Source of the DNA: Anthopleura xanthogrammica
Lineage: Eukaryota; Cnidaria; Anthozoa; Actiniaria; Actiniidae
Direction of reading: 5' to 3'
Length of the DNA stretch: 64,000 bases
Assembly: GCA_964019055.1 (NCBI GenBank)
Contig: OZ025208.1
Coordinates: 11,383,597-11,447,596, forward strand
The translations under genes were made by a program, and so were the position numbers. Every line of letters starts with the position of its first letter. Within the stretch, counting starts at the first letter, position 1. Positions 24,388 through 36,429 of the stretch are shown here, piece by piece. The notes under the pieces are model-generated. The model saw only the letters and a list, made by a program, of their open reading frames with translations. It searched no databases and had not been told where the DNA came from.

Positions 24388-25293
24388 CCAATTGTACGCC
24401 CCGGGTAATAGGTTCCTTATAGCACTGATGAAACAGGAGAAAACAATTGCTATATTGTACTATTTAGGTACAAAATAAATGTAGTACTATTTCACGGTTT
24501 AAATGTTTTCACTTTAACATGAGACACTGAAAAACTGGTTTTTAATTATTGTAGAGGGACTTCAGACTTCCCAAATTCTACGTAATCACGGAAACAACGA
24601 ATATGTGAAAACACTTTCAAGTTACTTGTCTCCAGTGCTTCAGAATCCAAGTACGAGTCGGTGGGTGAGGTGCTGGCACGCTGCAACAGATGGATGGGAT
24701 GTAACAAAGACATTTCACCCACAATGTGATGGAAAAGGACCCACAGTGACTATAATTCGTGTTGGGAAATACGTGTTTGGGGGATATAGTGATGCATCAT
24801 GGGACGGTAAGTGCCAGTTGGATTTTGATTTGACATTGGAATTGTTTAATTCTGAGAGCCAAATTTGTTGTATTTTCTTCTTTGAAAATCCGTACTGCTC
24901 CCGTTTTCCAAGTTTACGGCCGAAGAGAAGCTCACCAAAAGTTGAATCTATTGTTCCTTTTTTACAGAAAGTCCTAGTTCATATTCCTCCTCAAATAAAG
25001 CATTTCTCTTTTCACTGTACAACACCAAGGGCTACCAACCCATGAAGATAAAACTCACTGGACTTGGCAATCAATTTGCCATCCTTAGATCACGAGACAA
25101 AGGGCCAGTGTTCGGTGGCGGACCTGACTTAGAAATCTCAAACTCAGCATCCTCTAATCAGAATTCTTATTCACGTTGCAACACGTACCATAATCCCCCA
25201 GGGTGTCAAGCTAATAAAGAATGTCATTTCTATACTGGAAGTGGCTACTTCTCCCCAAGCGACGTGGAAGTATTTTATGAAACTACGAGTTAA
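22963..25293 (+). CDS. Secreted PAN-EGF-TLDc protein, copy 3
   Basis: Exons 22963-23331, 23726-23849, 24555-24806, 24968-25293 give 356 residues. It is nearly identical to copy 2 through signal peptide and PAN, with a two-residue insertion (QMTANCNVK against QLSANVK) that adds a cysteine. The EGF differs only near its end (ENYDGDNC against EGFDGEKC). TLDc carries GPTVTIIRVGKYVFGGYSD, GPVFGGGPDLEIS and DVEVFYETTS. The first TLDc exon and the C-terminal exon have diverged more than the PAN exon. A (GA)n microsatellite (24296-24384) enlarges the EGF/TLDc intron. A recent tandem duplicate, apparently intact and so probably functional. Confidence 0.87.
24296..24384 (+). repeat. (GA)n microsatellite, 89 bp
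   Basis: A perfect GA dinucleotide run in the EGF/TLDc intron of copy 3, absent from the matching intron of copy 2. Confidence 0.97.
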
Positions 25294-26698
25294 ATATTGG
25301 ATTAGAAGGATTCTTGGTTCATTTACTTTACATAGCTTTTACCAAAAGTGGTAAAAAATTCACGAATTGATAGATTTGATAAAGCAAATAGTGGTAAATA
25401 AGGAGCATATACGACTAGAAATCATCATGAAGTATTAATTTTAGAGCTTTAAAATGAAAATATAGTGCACAGCTGAATGATGACGATGGTGATAAAGAAG
25501 ATGATGATTTTATGCTTTTTTTTTCATTTTTTAACCATTTTTCAAACTACAGACTGATGAGAAGCCCATTGATTCCACTTGTTTGGGTATCGAGAATTTT
25601 TATACGCTTATCAAGGTTTTGTTTTCATATGCACTCCACGTTATGAAACTATTTTAGCATCGCTTTTGTCAGCGGTCCCTTTGTCGTTTCTTTTATTTAT
25701 ATCTTCTGCATAAGAGGTATACGCTCAGTGCATGCAGGTGGTTGTCAATTAAAGATTAAGTTATTCATATAGTACCGGTAATAGTCTTCCTGCTTAATAA
25801 TCTTTCTGTTTAAAAGCCTTACCTAGCTTGTGTAAACATCGTGACGTTGGCGAATGAAAAGTTTAGAAATTACAAATTGTCACCTGTCCTCAAAACGTAT
25901 TTATTTGAAAACAAAGATTCAATTCACTGCCTTAAATAGGAAAAGTAGCATTCGAATGGCTATTTCAAAATTGTGCGTGGAATCTCGAAATCCTCACTAA
26001 CTATCTCGATCGATCATTTAGTGTCATCTCTTGGCCCAGCTTCACTCACTGCTCGAACGAAAACTATTTTTCCTACTTATCGTAATGTGAACGTTAATTA
26101 CGATCATATTATCTTTGGTTAAATGACATACGGTCAAAAATGTTCTGAATAAAATGTTTCTCAATAAAATTACCCGATTCTGATTGGTCGATAGCAATAT
26201 GACAACTTTAATCGAATTACATTACTCTTTCATAACATTACGAATTGTACTCGAAGTCTTGCGATTTCCTATACTAATTCAAAGGAACCAATGATAGGAA
26301 CCCAGCTGAAATCCCAACTACATCCTATCTTAGTTAAAAAGTGCTAAGCGTTTTTAAATTGGTTGCTTTAAACAATTTTATGCTGAGCATGGGACACCAA
26401 CCAGAATGATGATTGTAAATTTGGAGTTAGTATATCGATTTTTGCTAGAATATATATTTATGAAAAAAATAAAGAAGCTTTTGACAGGACTTTTGACAAA
26501 TAAAATATCCTAGATCTTGGAAGAATAATTTTCCTTGGCCATAATGATAAAAGAGGATTCGATCTTAACATTCTCTTGTTCAGAGGTTTTCCTATTTGTT
26601 TTTCAAAACCCATGCATTATTAACTAAATTCCGAATAATTAATTGTCGAGCAGGTTCATCATTTTGTACAACGCTAGATTCGATGAAACATCAATAAC
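25294..26698. other. Intergenic spacer between TLDc and fibrinogen genes
   Basis: AT-rich, with no exon, repeat array or inverted repeat that I can support. It presumably contains the 3' UTR of the PAN-EGF-TLDc copy 3 gene and the promoter of the fibrinogen gene at 26699; no core promoter motif is distinctive. Confidence 0.5.
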
Positions 26699-28737
26699 AT
26701 GTTGTCAAAAAGGAGTCGACGTTTTACGATTGCTGCATTCTTTGTGATCTTCTTGGTCAATCATCTTGTTTCAGGTAAGTTATCAAAGTCGTTGCTGCCA
26801 CTCCTTGGCAAAGAGAATATTGAACCAAATCCGGACTTAAACAGGGTTACTTGTTGACAATTGCAGCAAATATATCAATATTTCAAAATCCATATAAATA
26901 CATTCTAAAAAATGTTGATCTATTTATCAATTTCTCGTTTTTTCTTTTTTGCCTCCAGTTTTGTCCTCCTTTTCTTTCTTCCTTCCTCTGCAGTTTCTTA
27001 ATGTTGTTGAATGTATTCCTTTTTCTTATTCTTTCACCTGCTTGTCCTTCCTTCTGTTCTTCCTTTCTTTTTCTTTTTCTCTTTCTGCCTTCCGTCCTTC
27101 CTTTCGATTCCTTCATTTATTCATTTTCTTGTCGTTAAAGGTAACAGCTGCGGGAATACTGGCTTCCATCCTGAGAAGAAGGGCAAGTACCTCCAACATC
27201 ACGTCATTTATACCATGACAACCGAAACTGTGTCATTGTGTCGTATCATGTGTTACCTGCAAGAGTCTTGCATGTCATACAACTACCAAATAAGCACTGG
27301 ATCCTGTGAGCTTAGTGACTCAGATGAAACAATTGATGGACATATTCATGAACTCATTCCAAGTTCTGACCATATCTACGTTAGGAGAGAGGTAAAAGTA
27401 TTTCAAAAAATAATTGTTTTCGCTACTTCATAAGATAACGTATCCAGATTTGGTGGGGAAAAAATGATGAAGAAATTTCATCTTTGCCACTACATTGCAC
27501 CACAAAATTGTACATGGCCAACTATTCCGGCCACTGAGCCCGCAATGAGGCAGCGGTTATCCCCAATTGAATTACAAAATGGGGAATCTATTTGCTTGGT
27601 AAAATTTAAAGAATACACTAACCCTGAAATTGCAGGTCGTATTTTTGTAATAGATCGGACATTTTTCCTTCACTTCTAGAGACTGTATAATTTGACTTTC
27701 GCGCGCTTTTGCGCCAAAAATCACCGGAAGTAAAGCTGTAGCAATAGAAACCACTGGCCATCTTTACTGCCTTGCAGCTAATCCCAGAGTTTTTAGCGAG
27801 ACTAGAAAGCAGTGTTTTCAAGCGACATCTTGATACTAAACATGTCGATATTTGATGGAGTTTTACTTGATAAAATTTGATTTTATAACTTGGCAGAATC
27901 CTTGTCAGAAAAATCCATGTCCTTATTATGAAGTCTGCAAGCCAAATTTCAAGAACGGAAGTCGCAGCTGTTTGTGCCCACCTGGTCACGAAGGTCCAAT
28001 TTGCAATAAAGGTATGCATCAATTACTTTATGCACACATATATCCAGTGTTAGTTTTGATGACCACACTATTTGACAGTCGCTTCCTGCATGCAGCAACA
28101 TTTCAACCAAACTTTTCTTTCCATAGTTTTTGTCAGTTGTTCAGAGCTGCTCTCAGCTGACTATACTAAAGATGGAGTCTATCAAATCGATCCTGATGGA
28201 CAAGGCTCTTTCCCAGTCTACTGTGACATGACAACCAATGGCGGCGGATGGACTGTGTTTCAAAGGAATCGAAAGGACTCCCTCACGTCTTTCAATCGGG
28301 GGCAAGAATACAAAACCGGTTTTGGTAACCTGACTTGCGAGTTTTGGTTGGGCCTCGACAAGATTTACCGACTGACCAAAACGCAAGTTGCATCACTACG
28401 TGTTGATCTGGAGGACGAGAACGGGAACAAGAAGTATGCGGTGTATTCATCATTCTCTATCGCTGATGAGAGTGATTTTTACCGCATGCGTGTGAGTGGA
28501 TACTCAGGTACAGCTGGAGACTCTATTACAATTTCTGATAATCCGGCCTGGATTAACAACAACATGAGGTTTAGCACACCTTATAAGGATAATGATTTGT
28601 TCCCAACTGGAAGTTGTGCAGTTGACCGCAATGGTGGTTGGTGGTACGGATGGTGCTCTATTTCAGATCTTAACGGAGCAATGGCCTGGTGGACCTTTTC
28701 TGAAACCTTAATGAACACCGAAATGAAACTAAAATAA
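26699..28737 (+). CDS. Secreted PAN-EGF-fibrinogen-domain protein, copy A
   Basis: Exons 26699-26774, 27141-27391, 27897-28011, 28127-28737 give 350 residues. Exon 1 is a signal peptide (FFVIFLVNHLVSG); exon 2 a PAN/apple module (SLCRIMCYLQESCMSYNYQ); exon 3 an EGF (CQKNPCPYYEVC); exon 4 a fibrinogen-related domain with FPVYCDMTTNGGGWTVFQR, FWLGLDKIYRLT, KDND, CAVDRNGGWWYGWC and a terminal NTEMKLK. Such domains in ficolins and tachylectins bind acetylated sugars near a calcium site. Oddities: the Trp of the usual FNRGWxEY is lost by a 3-base deletion (FNRGQEY), NLTCEF replaces NLTGEF, and the segment between LNG and EMK is shorter than usual. Intron 2 has about 350 bp not found in copy B. AATAAA overlaps the stop region. 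Confidence 0.88.
27512..27865. repeat. Copy-A-specific intron insertion, about 350 bp
   Basis: Flanking sequence CACAAAATTG and CTTGATAAAATTTG is nearly contiguous in copy B (about 39290-39325), so this segment was gained in A or lost in B. No clean terminal repeats were seen; origin unassigned. Confidence 0.6.
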
Positions 28738-28867
28738 AATAATTTACCTTGCTTTATTCATTGCTGAGTAATTATTTGTTAACCTGAGTCGTTTGAACTT
28801 GACTGTAAAGCAAAAGTTCTAAGTTTTAGATTAATGATCAACCAATAGTACATAATCATAACAGACC

Positions 28868-29560
28868 AAAGATCTGGTGGACCTAGAACAAGACCTTGAG
28901 GAACACCGAAAGGCAATTATATTCAAGTATTAATATCACCATCATCATAACGGACAGAAAATCTGGTAAACCCAGTGTAAGACCTGAGGAACACCGAAAT
29001 GCAATTCATGTAATATAGTAGTCCATATATCATAACGGACAGAAGATCTGGTGGACCCAGTGTAAGACCTGAGGAACACCGAAATGCAATTCATGTAATA
29101 TAGTAGTCCATATATCATAACGGACAGAAGATCTGGTGGACCCAGTGTAAGACCTGAGGAACACCGAAATGCAATTCAAGTAATGTAATAGTCCATATAT
29201 CATAACGGACAGAAGATCTGGTGGACCCAGTGTAAGACCTGAGGAACACCGAAATGCATTTCATGTAATATAGTAGTCCATATATCATAACGGACAGATG
29301 ATCTGGTGGACCCAGAGTAAGACCTTGAGGAACACCGAAATGCATTCCATGTAATATAGTAGTCCATTATCAAAACGGACAGAGGATCTGGTGGACCCAG
29401 TGTAAGACCTGAGGAACACCGAAATGCATTTCATGTAATGTAATAGTCCATATATCATAACGGACAGAAGATCTGGTGGACCCAGTGTAAGACCTGAGGA
29501 ACACCGAAATGCATTTCATGTAATATAGTAGTCCATAATCATAACGGGCAGAGGATCTGA
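28868..29560 (+). repeat. 85-bp satellite array next to fibrinogen gene A
   Basis: About eight units of 85 bp with core ATAACGGACAGAAGATCTGG and GAGGAACACCGAAATGCA; the first units are degenerate and the later ones regular. The same array follows fibrinogen gene B (42584-43025). The unit resembles the last 50 or so bases of the fibrinogen exon. Confidence 0.93.
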
Positions 29561-29633
29561 AAAATGGTTAACTTTTTATGTTTTTTTTTTTTTCTTTACT
29601 CATGCATGCACCCATCTTTTTACCTTTATTTTA

Positions 29634-29804
29634 TTTTATCCTATCCTATCCTATCCTATCCTATCCTATCCTATCCTATCCTATCCTATCCTATCCTATC
29701 CTATCCTATCCTATCCTATCCTATCCTATCCTATCCTATCCTATCCTATCCTATCCTATCCTATCCTATCCTATCCTATCCTATCCTATCCTATCCTATC
29801 CTAT
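29634..29804 (+). repeat. (CCTAT)n array, left part
   Basis: A perfect TATCC pentamer run of about 170 bp. It continues at 30849 after a LINE insertion and corresponds to the uninterrupted array at 43106-44219 in the other duplicate. Confidence 0.97.
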
Positions 29805-30848
29805 GGGAAAAATGGGAAAAATGGGAAAAATGGGAAAAATCACCAACTGAAAAGGCTCATTTACGTTTTTGCAAATACTATCTTGGTGTCAATAACAAAG
29901 CGTCAAATATCGCCTGTAGAGGCGAACTCGGAAGATTTCCTTTGAAATTAGTCATAGACAGATTAACTTTAAAATATCTTAATCACCTACATTCTTTACC
30001 AGAAAATGCAATAGCAAAGCAAGCCTTGAAAATTTCGAAATCTTTATATACTCAACAAAAAACTTGCTATCACTCAAACTTACTACTTACACTGAACTCT
30101 TATAACATAAAAGACGCAAACATTTTTAAGAGACCAACTCCAAAACCAACTTTATCAGAATACTACAATAAGATGAAGCAGAATTATGTTATATTTTGGG
30201 AAACTCTTCTCAATAATTCGATAAAACTTTCTTTCTACAATTCATTTAAGAAAGACTATGAAATTGAAAAATACCTAGATGTGATTCGTGATTTTGATCA
30301 AAGAAGGCAGTTCACTAAATTAAGAATAAGTAACCACAAACTCGCTATAGAAGCAGGGCGTTATCATAAACTACATATTCCCACAGATCAACGTCTCTGC
30401 ACACTATGTAATAAAAACGAAATAGAAAATGAGTTACACATGATCTTAAACTGTCACCTTTATAATAACCTAAGAAATGATTTCTCTAATTTAATTAAAA
30501 ATGAAATTTCCACAACTAACAAAATAAATCAAGAAAAAGAATATATTTGCTCGCTAATGACGTCGAAGAACAACAACGTTATATACTATTTTACCAAATA
30601 TATCTTAAAATGTATGGAACTAAGACAATCGAAATGTTAATAATCAAAATTATCAAATTATTCAATATACCATAATTAACTTCAATAATACCTTGATTTG
30701 TAAATTATATGAATATGTATATATATACCCATATCTTCAGCTTATTGATTTGTAAAAGCCATTGTAAAATAATTTTTATATGAAGTTACTGTTACATGCT
30801 TTAGCAATACCTGTAATCAGCAAGGTCATGCCAATAAAGTACATTCTA
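29805..30848 (+). mobile_element. 5'-truncated non-LTR retrotransposon (LINE) fragment
   Basis: Four GGGAAAAAT units are followed by an open frame to 30640 encoding about 265 residues of a reverse-transcriptase C-terminal region: FCKYYLGVNNKASN, GELGRFPL, then KLRISNHKLAIEAGRYHK and a CTLCNKNEIENELHMILNC Cys/His cluster. This layout is typical of the C-terminus of LINE ORF2 products in invertebrates. The catalytic reverse transcriptase and endonuclease parts are missing. The 3' end (CCAATAAAGTACATTC) abuts the CCTAT array, so it either inserted into the microsatellite or carries it as tail. Absent from the other duplicate. Confidence 0.82.
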
Positions 30849-31125
30849 ACCTATCCTATCCTATCCTATCCTATCCTATCCTATCCTATCCTATCCTATC
30901 CTATCCTATCCTATCCTATCGTATCCTATCCTATCGTATCCTATCCTATCCTATCCTATCCTATCCTATCCTATCCTATCCTATCCTATCCTATCCTATC
31001 CTATCCTATCCTATCCTATCCTATCCTATCCTATCCTATCCTATCCTATCCTATCCTATCCTATCCTATCCTATCCTATCCTATCCTATCCTATCCTATC
31101 CTATTCTATTCTATTCTATTCTATT
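30849..31125 (+). repeat. (CCTAT)n array, right part
   Basis: A TATCC pentamer run with two GTATC variants, degrading into TATTC and TTTTA units at its right edge exactly as at 44180-44222. Confidence 0.96.
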
Positions 31126-31129
31126 CTAT

Positions 31130-32750
31130 TCTATTTTATTTTATTTTATTTACTTAAGGTTGTTCTAAAGGCTTTTATTTAAATTTCTTGAAACAATGGG
31201 TAAATGGCAGGTTATGGCAGATACACTAATACCCGATACGCCAATCACATCAAAGATCAGGAGCCAAAAAGAACTGATTTTCTCAGGAACTGATTGCGTA
31301 TAACGTCACCATGATAGCAATTCTACGTCAAAAGAAACTAAAAGCCATGTTTTCATTAAAAAAAAAACCTCTAGTTTTCCGCGATGAATTGTAATTTTTC
31401 GTACAATCTAAGCTCAATACCTTATCTTTCACATTATGACAGGAAAGGAAAAGATTCGGTATTACAGAATGTTTTGTTCAGCAAAATCAATTGGGAATTT
31501 GCGGCGATTTGGGTCATAATAAAACATGGTAAAGGATTTAATTACTTGTAAAGTTTTATTCAAGATTACCAAGATTAAATTCTTAAGAAGCATATTTGTC
31601 AAAAATCGCCGATTAAGAAATTGCAGCAAAAAAACGCCATTGTAAACAAGCCTTTCGTCTCTAGATAAATTCGCTTCATAGCTCCATAAAGAAGATGGAA
31701 ATTTCACACGAAGAATTACCACTGAAACCCATGAAACCACCTTAAAATAGTGTCATCTAAAGAACACCTGTCTGGCACTCCTCACCCCATGCATGGTCAA
31801 GATCTGATCCAATCAGTATGAATTTTAGCTTTCTAGTTACAAGTAAACAGTTTTCATTGTTAACTTTCATGAGCTTTAATTCAGTGTATTATTCATTTTT
31901 AACAGTGTTTGGTTAGTCTAAGATGTTATTGTATGTGGGGATAATCATAACTAGTAAACTATAACTGATATATATATTCATGCCAACATTCCATTACCAA
32001 ATTGTCCCTAAACTACCAAACAACATTCCCAGAGAGTTTTTTTTTTAAATGATCATATAGCAATTTAAGTCCTCCGTAAAGCATATTTTCAAACCATATG
32101 AAATTCCAATCGTTCACTTCGCACTCTTTCGAAATCGAATGTAAATAATCGTGGAAGAAATTAAATAAGCCTATATATATATAATATATATGATTAGAGT
32201 CTAGAATATCCGAGTGCTAGCGCTGGTTTCCTAGTATTACTCAGTTACGATCTATTCAAAGGGATTCGACAATTTTGGTTTATAATACACGTAGCCCTGT
32301 TTATTTATAAACGCTGTTTTAACTTAAAATTAACAAATGATCCCAAAACACAATAGTGATGACAAGCTGTGATTAGCTAAGCACGACAAATCATTCAGCT
32401 GAAGATATTCTTGCCAGTAAACTGATCACTGCTAAACGCTAATTAAAACTATTAAAGTTTCTGTTTGAAAAAATAAAATTCCTTCCTTCCGATATGTGTA
32501 TTATTTTATAATATTGTATTATATTATGACATGTTATTTGAAAATTAACCTGGCTTTTGCGTGTTTATGATACGGAACAATGTTTAATCGTAAATATTCT
32601 TTGTTTTTCACCTGTTAGCAAAACAAGACATTCGTTACTAAGCGGTAAATATCTAAACTTAGAGCCGGCACGAATGCGGACTTCAGTTAATCATTTTCCA
32701 GAAGGTGTTCTTGCCGATCAGGTGGACATTTTCAATGAAATCCAACAAAA
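31130..32750. other. Duplicated intergenic region before discoidin gene A
   Basis: Almost identical to about 44222-46111. No recognisable exon. The 279-bp reverse open frame at 31462-31740 is repeated at 44761-45039, but the whole region is that conserved, so this is no evidence for coding. A short upstream frame ends over the ATG of the next gene. Confidence 0.6.
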
Positions 32751-35700
32751 ATGGTGAAAGGATTCCTTCGGGTGCTTTGTGTCGCCATCATTTTTAGATT
32801 AACGTTTTCAGAAGTTGTTCAAGTTGCGATAGCAAACAAATCTCTACATCGAACACCAGACTTTGGCTATGTTTACTTCGTTTTTCACCCAAACAGTTCT
32901 CTTGAGGTAGTAAACCCACGTCAGTTCCACGCTCAGAGCTACAAACCATGTGCAGTTACCTGTGCCAGGAACAAGACTTGTCTATCGTTCAACTTTGGGA
33001 AAAAGCCCATTTTCTTCTACCAGGGGAAAGCCCAGTACCTCTGTGAGCTGTTGTCGACTGATAAATACAACTCTTCGTCCAAGTATCAAAGTCAGAATCC
33101 AGATTTTGACCACTACAGCATAAGGGTAAGTTTGGTATTTTATCAACTTAGAGTTGCATTCTAGAACCTTCAGTAAACCGCAAGTAAACAGCCGTTTGCC
33201 GTTTGCCGTTTGTCGTGTCCGGAACTATTTTTATTATAGTTTTATTTTTGTTATGGTTTAGATGGACTACCTGTAAACTAGCATTTTAGTTAAGTGTATG
33301 TTCCACTGCAAATAAAGTATTGTATTGTATTGTATTCCCCTTCGAAAATTCAACTAATGATAAGCTTCAAAAAATCGAATCGAATCCAATCGAATGAAAA
33401 ACAAGATGACCATTGATGCGAAAGCTCTCAAGAGATTTCAAACTAATCTCAAAGAATTCCATAGTCGTGAAATGTTTTGAAAATATTCACTGATATATTC
33501 TCGTCATTTTTAGTCAAACTGCAGCAAGTCTCCCTGTCTTCACAATTTCACTTGTATTGCTAACTACACTGAAGACACTTATGAATGTTTGTGCCCGAGA
33601 CCTGCATTTGAAGGAAAACACTGCATAGGTAAGGGTTGATTGTTGTTTGATACTATAAACTCCAGAGCTACATGCTTTTGAACAAATCTCATTTATTAGC
33701 CGCCACCAAATTATACTGGAGCGGAACAAGAATTGGAAGGGAAATGAAAGAAAAAAAGAAGTTAATGGAGAAATGAACTGAATTGATATGCATTTTTGAA
33801 TCAGATAGAGAAAGTTACAATAAAAGAAGAAACGAATAGAGAAAAAGTTATTAAAGGAAGCAAGAGAACGGAAGGAATGAAGGAATGATAAAGAGAAAGG
33901 ACCAATTTATGGTCCTTGAAAAACTTGCAGCATAACCAAGATCACATACTTAGGCGCTGAAATTAATTTATTTACTTCATTTGATCGACAGATGTCGATG
34001 AATGTGCCACAGGACAGCATGTTTGTAGTTCCAATGCAAATTGTTCCAATACCATTGGATCGCACAACTGCAAGTGCAAAGATGGTTACTTTGGCAACGG
34101 CAAAAGCTGCACAGGTACGTTTTCTGATCATCGATTTGAATCCTGAAACTTGCATGATTTTATGTTATTTTTTTCTTTTCGTGTTATTTAAAAAAAATTG
34201 TCTCTTACTTCTAAAGCTTTCAGTTTATCTTTATTCAGAATTAGCCTTATTTTCTTTTTTTGCGTAAAATTAATTAAGTAAAATATTTCGCTGTTATCAG
34301 TCCAACATGGGTCATGCAATGGAAAACGAGTGAAAAAAAGGAGGGAGGAAATAAGGAACCCAGAGCAGTAAAACTTATAGTAAACCTGGTAAATAATAAA
34401 GCGTTCAACTTTAACTTCAATTAATTCCTTTGATTGACAGATATCGATGAATGTACGGTGCAGCATGACTGTAGTCCCGAAGCAATTTGTACTAACACCA
34501 TTGGCTCATACAAATGCACCAAGATCGCAAGTAAGTATCCTGTTCGTCGATTGGCTCATTTGTTCTGTTATCTAACATAGTTGTCGGTTTGTGATCATAC
34601 AAGCTCAGCATTGATTTGGGGGTAATGTTTTCAAACCTCTCGTAAACAGAAGTATCGGTACTAGTAGGCAAATTAAAGATAGTCAAGTTTCGAATAATGA
34701 CACTTAGTACGAGTTGGCGGGAATTCATACATAAATTGCTTTTCTTGCTTATTTGATCAAGTGACAGACGGAACTCGAACGCGGGTCGCATGCATTGGTG
34801 AGAAACAACAAATTTATTTAGAAGCGCACACCAGCCGTGCTTCCCAAATCTACCCGTCCTTTTCATCACTTGGATTAATTAGTTCATCTATTTTTAGCAT
34901 GCGCCGCAGAAAAGGTACTGGGAATGGAAAGCAGAGAAATTCCAGATTCTGCAATAACTGCTTCTTCTAAGTATAGTGAAAACCATGCTGCACATAACGC
35001 CAGATTGAATAATAATCCTAAACATTGGGCTCCATCTTCCAATCGAGTCGGTGAATGGTTTCAGGTAGACTTTGGCAAGTTGACACTCGTAACCAAAGTC
35101 GCAACACAAGGCAGACCAACTCCACCGCCATCTTACACGAGAAGTTACTCTCTATCGTATCGCCGAGAGAATGAAAGTTGGAAAAGCTACGTCCATGCAT
35201 CTTTTGGTGAAGTAAGTAACGCTTAGCTATAAAGTGGTTTTACTGAACTTTTGCAACAAAATTACTTTTTAATGTTTGTTAGAAAAAACCTACTAATGGT
35301 CTATCACCAATCGAGCCCTGTGATTGGCTGAGCTACTAGGGGTCTATTAGTGATAGACCTCTAGTAGCGAAAAGCGCCGGTTTTGAAAACCAAAAAACAT
35401 ACATTTAAAGCAAAATCCAAAACTTTTTGCATCCTTTTATTGGACCGATTAGTAGGTTTTTACTAAAACAATTAGACCTCTCGCCCTCATGGCCTACGAG
35501 TCAATAGCCCATTCGGCCTTCGGCCTCATGGGCTATTGACTCGTAGACCATTCGGACTCGAGGACTAATTGTTAAATAGTCAAATATGCACAAAAGAAAG
35601 CCATGGAAATATAAGTTCTACTAACTAATTAACAATTAGTCCTCGAGTCCGAATGGTCTACGAGTCTACGAGTCAATAGCCCATGAGGCCGAAGGCCGAA

Positions 35701-36171
35701 TGGGCTATTGACTCGTAGGCCATGAGGGCGAGAGGCCTAATTGTTTTAGTAAAAACCTACTAATCGGTCCAATAAAAGGATGCAAAAAGTTTTGGATTTT
35801 GCTTTAAATATTTTTTTTTTGGTTTTCAAAACCGGCGCTTTTCGCTACTAGAGGTCTATCACTAATAGACCCCTAGTAGCTCAGCCAATCACAGGGCTCG
35901 ATTGGTGATAGACCATTAGTAGGTTTTTTTCTAACTACTATTAATCTACTATCTTAATCACGATATCTAGTCAGGGTATTTAGATTTTCAACTTATGAAT
36001 CGATACTTTTTATTCTCTTTCAAGACACTTCCTGGTAACATCCATTTTCATGGTACCGTCACCAACACCCTGGATCCAAAGATCACCACCAGATACATCC
36101 GTATCTATCCTAAAACATGGCGCAATGCTATTACCATACGGGTGGAATTCTATGGATGTTACCTTTCTTAA
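32751..36171 (+). CDS. Secreted PAN-EGF-EGF-EGF-discoidin protein, copy A
   Basis: Exons 32751-33125, 33514-33628, 33992-34114, 34441-34530, 34898-35211, 36025-36171 give 387 residues. Signal peptide (RVLCVAIIFRLTFSE), PAN module (CAVTCARNKTCLSFNF...YLCELLSTDKY, to 125), EGF (126-163), calcium-type EGF (DVDECATGQHVC, 164-204), and a shortened EGF (DIDECTVQHDC...GSYKC, 205-234) that has four of six cysteines. Then an F5/8 type C (discoidin) domain over two exons: LGMESREIPDSAITASS, GEWFQVDFGKLTLVTKVATQG, and a terminal IRVEFYGC. Discoidin domains bind lipids, sugars or proteins at surfaces. The intron splitting discoidin is phase 0 and holds a large palindrome. The protein appears to differ from copy B at one residue (His/Arg in the last exon). 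Confidence 0.9.
33170..33345 (+). repeat. Possible retroelement 3' end in intron 1
   Basis: The sequence ends GCAAATAAAGTATTGTATTGTATTG, i.e. an AATAAAGTA motif with a short TATTG tandem tail, resembling the 3' end of the LINE at 29805-30848 (CCAATAAAGTACATTC). Present in both discoidin copies. A weak call. Confidence 0.35.
35282..35932. mobile_element. Large foldback element in discoidin intron, complete
   Basis: Left arm (35282-35572) and right arm (about 35628-35932) are near-perfect reverse complements with about 55 bp between; ends are AAAAAACCTACTAATGG and CCATTAGTAGGTTTTTT. The arms contain GGCCGAAGGCC and AATAGACCCCTAGTAG motifs. Non-coding. The equivalent element in copy B lacks the left arm. 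Confidence 0.9.
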
Positions 36172-36429
36172 ATTCATTCTTATTGCTGTAGTCACTAATC
36201 CAGTTGAAAGACGCAATAGTTCACCCGCTGTTAAGAATGACGCTTTTTGATTGGTTACTCGTCCATGTCTTAAAAAATAGCACCATGTTATACGATATCT
36301 GTACTTCAAAGTACAAAGTTACACCGCTTCAATTGCATGGCACAAAAATAGGTTGCTATCAATAGATATCATTTCAGGTCACGTGTGGACTTATCACAAG
36401 CTAATTGGCAATTTTTTAATAGAAATGTA

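Noticed and set aside
31462..31740. 92-residue minus-strand frame identical in both duplicates
   Set aside because: The entire surrounding region is equally conserved, so identity does not argue for coding; no domain or splice context.
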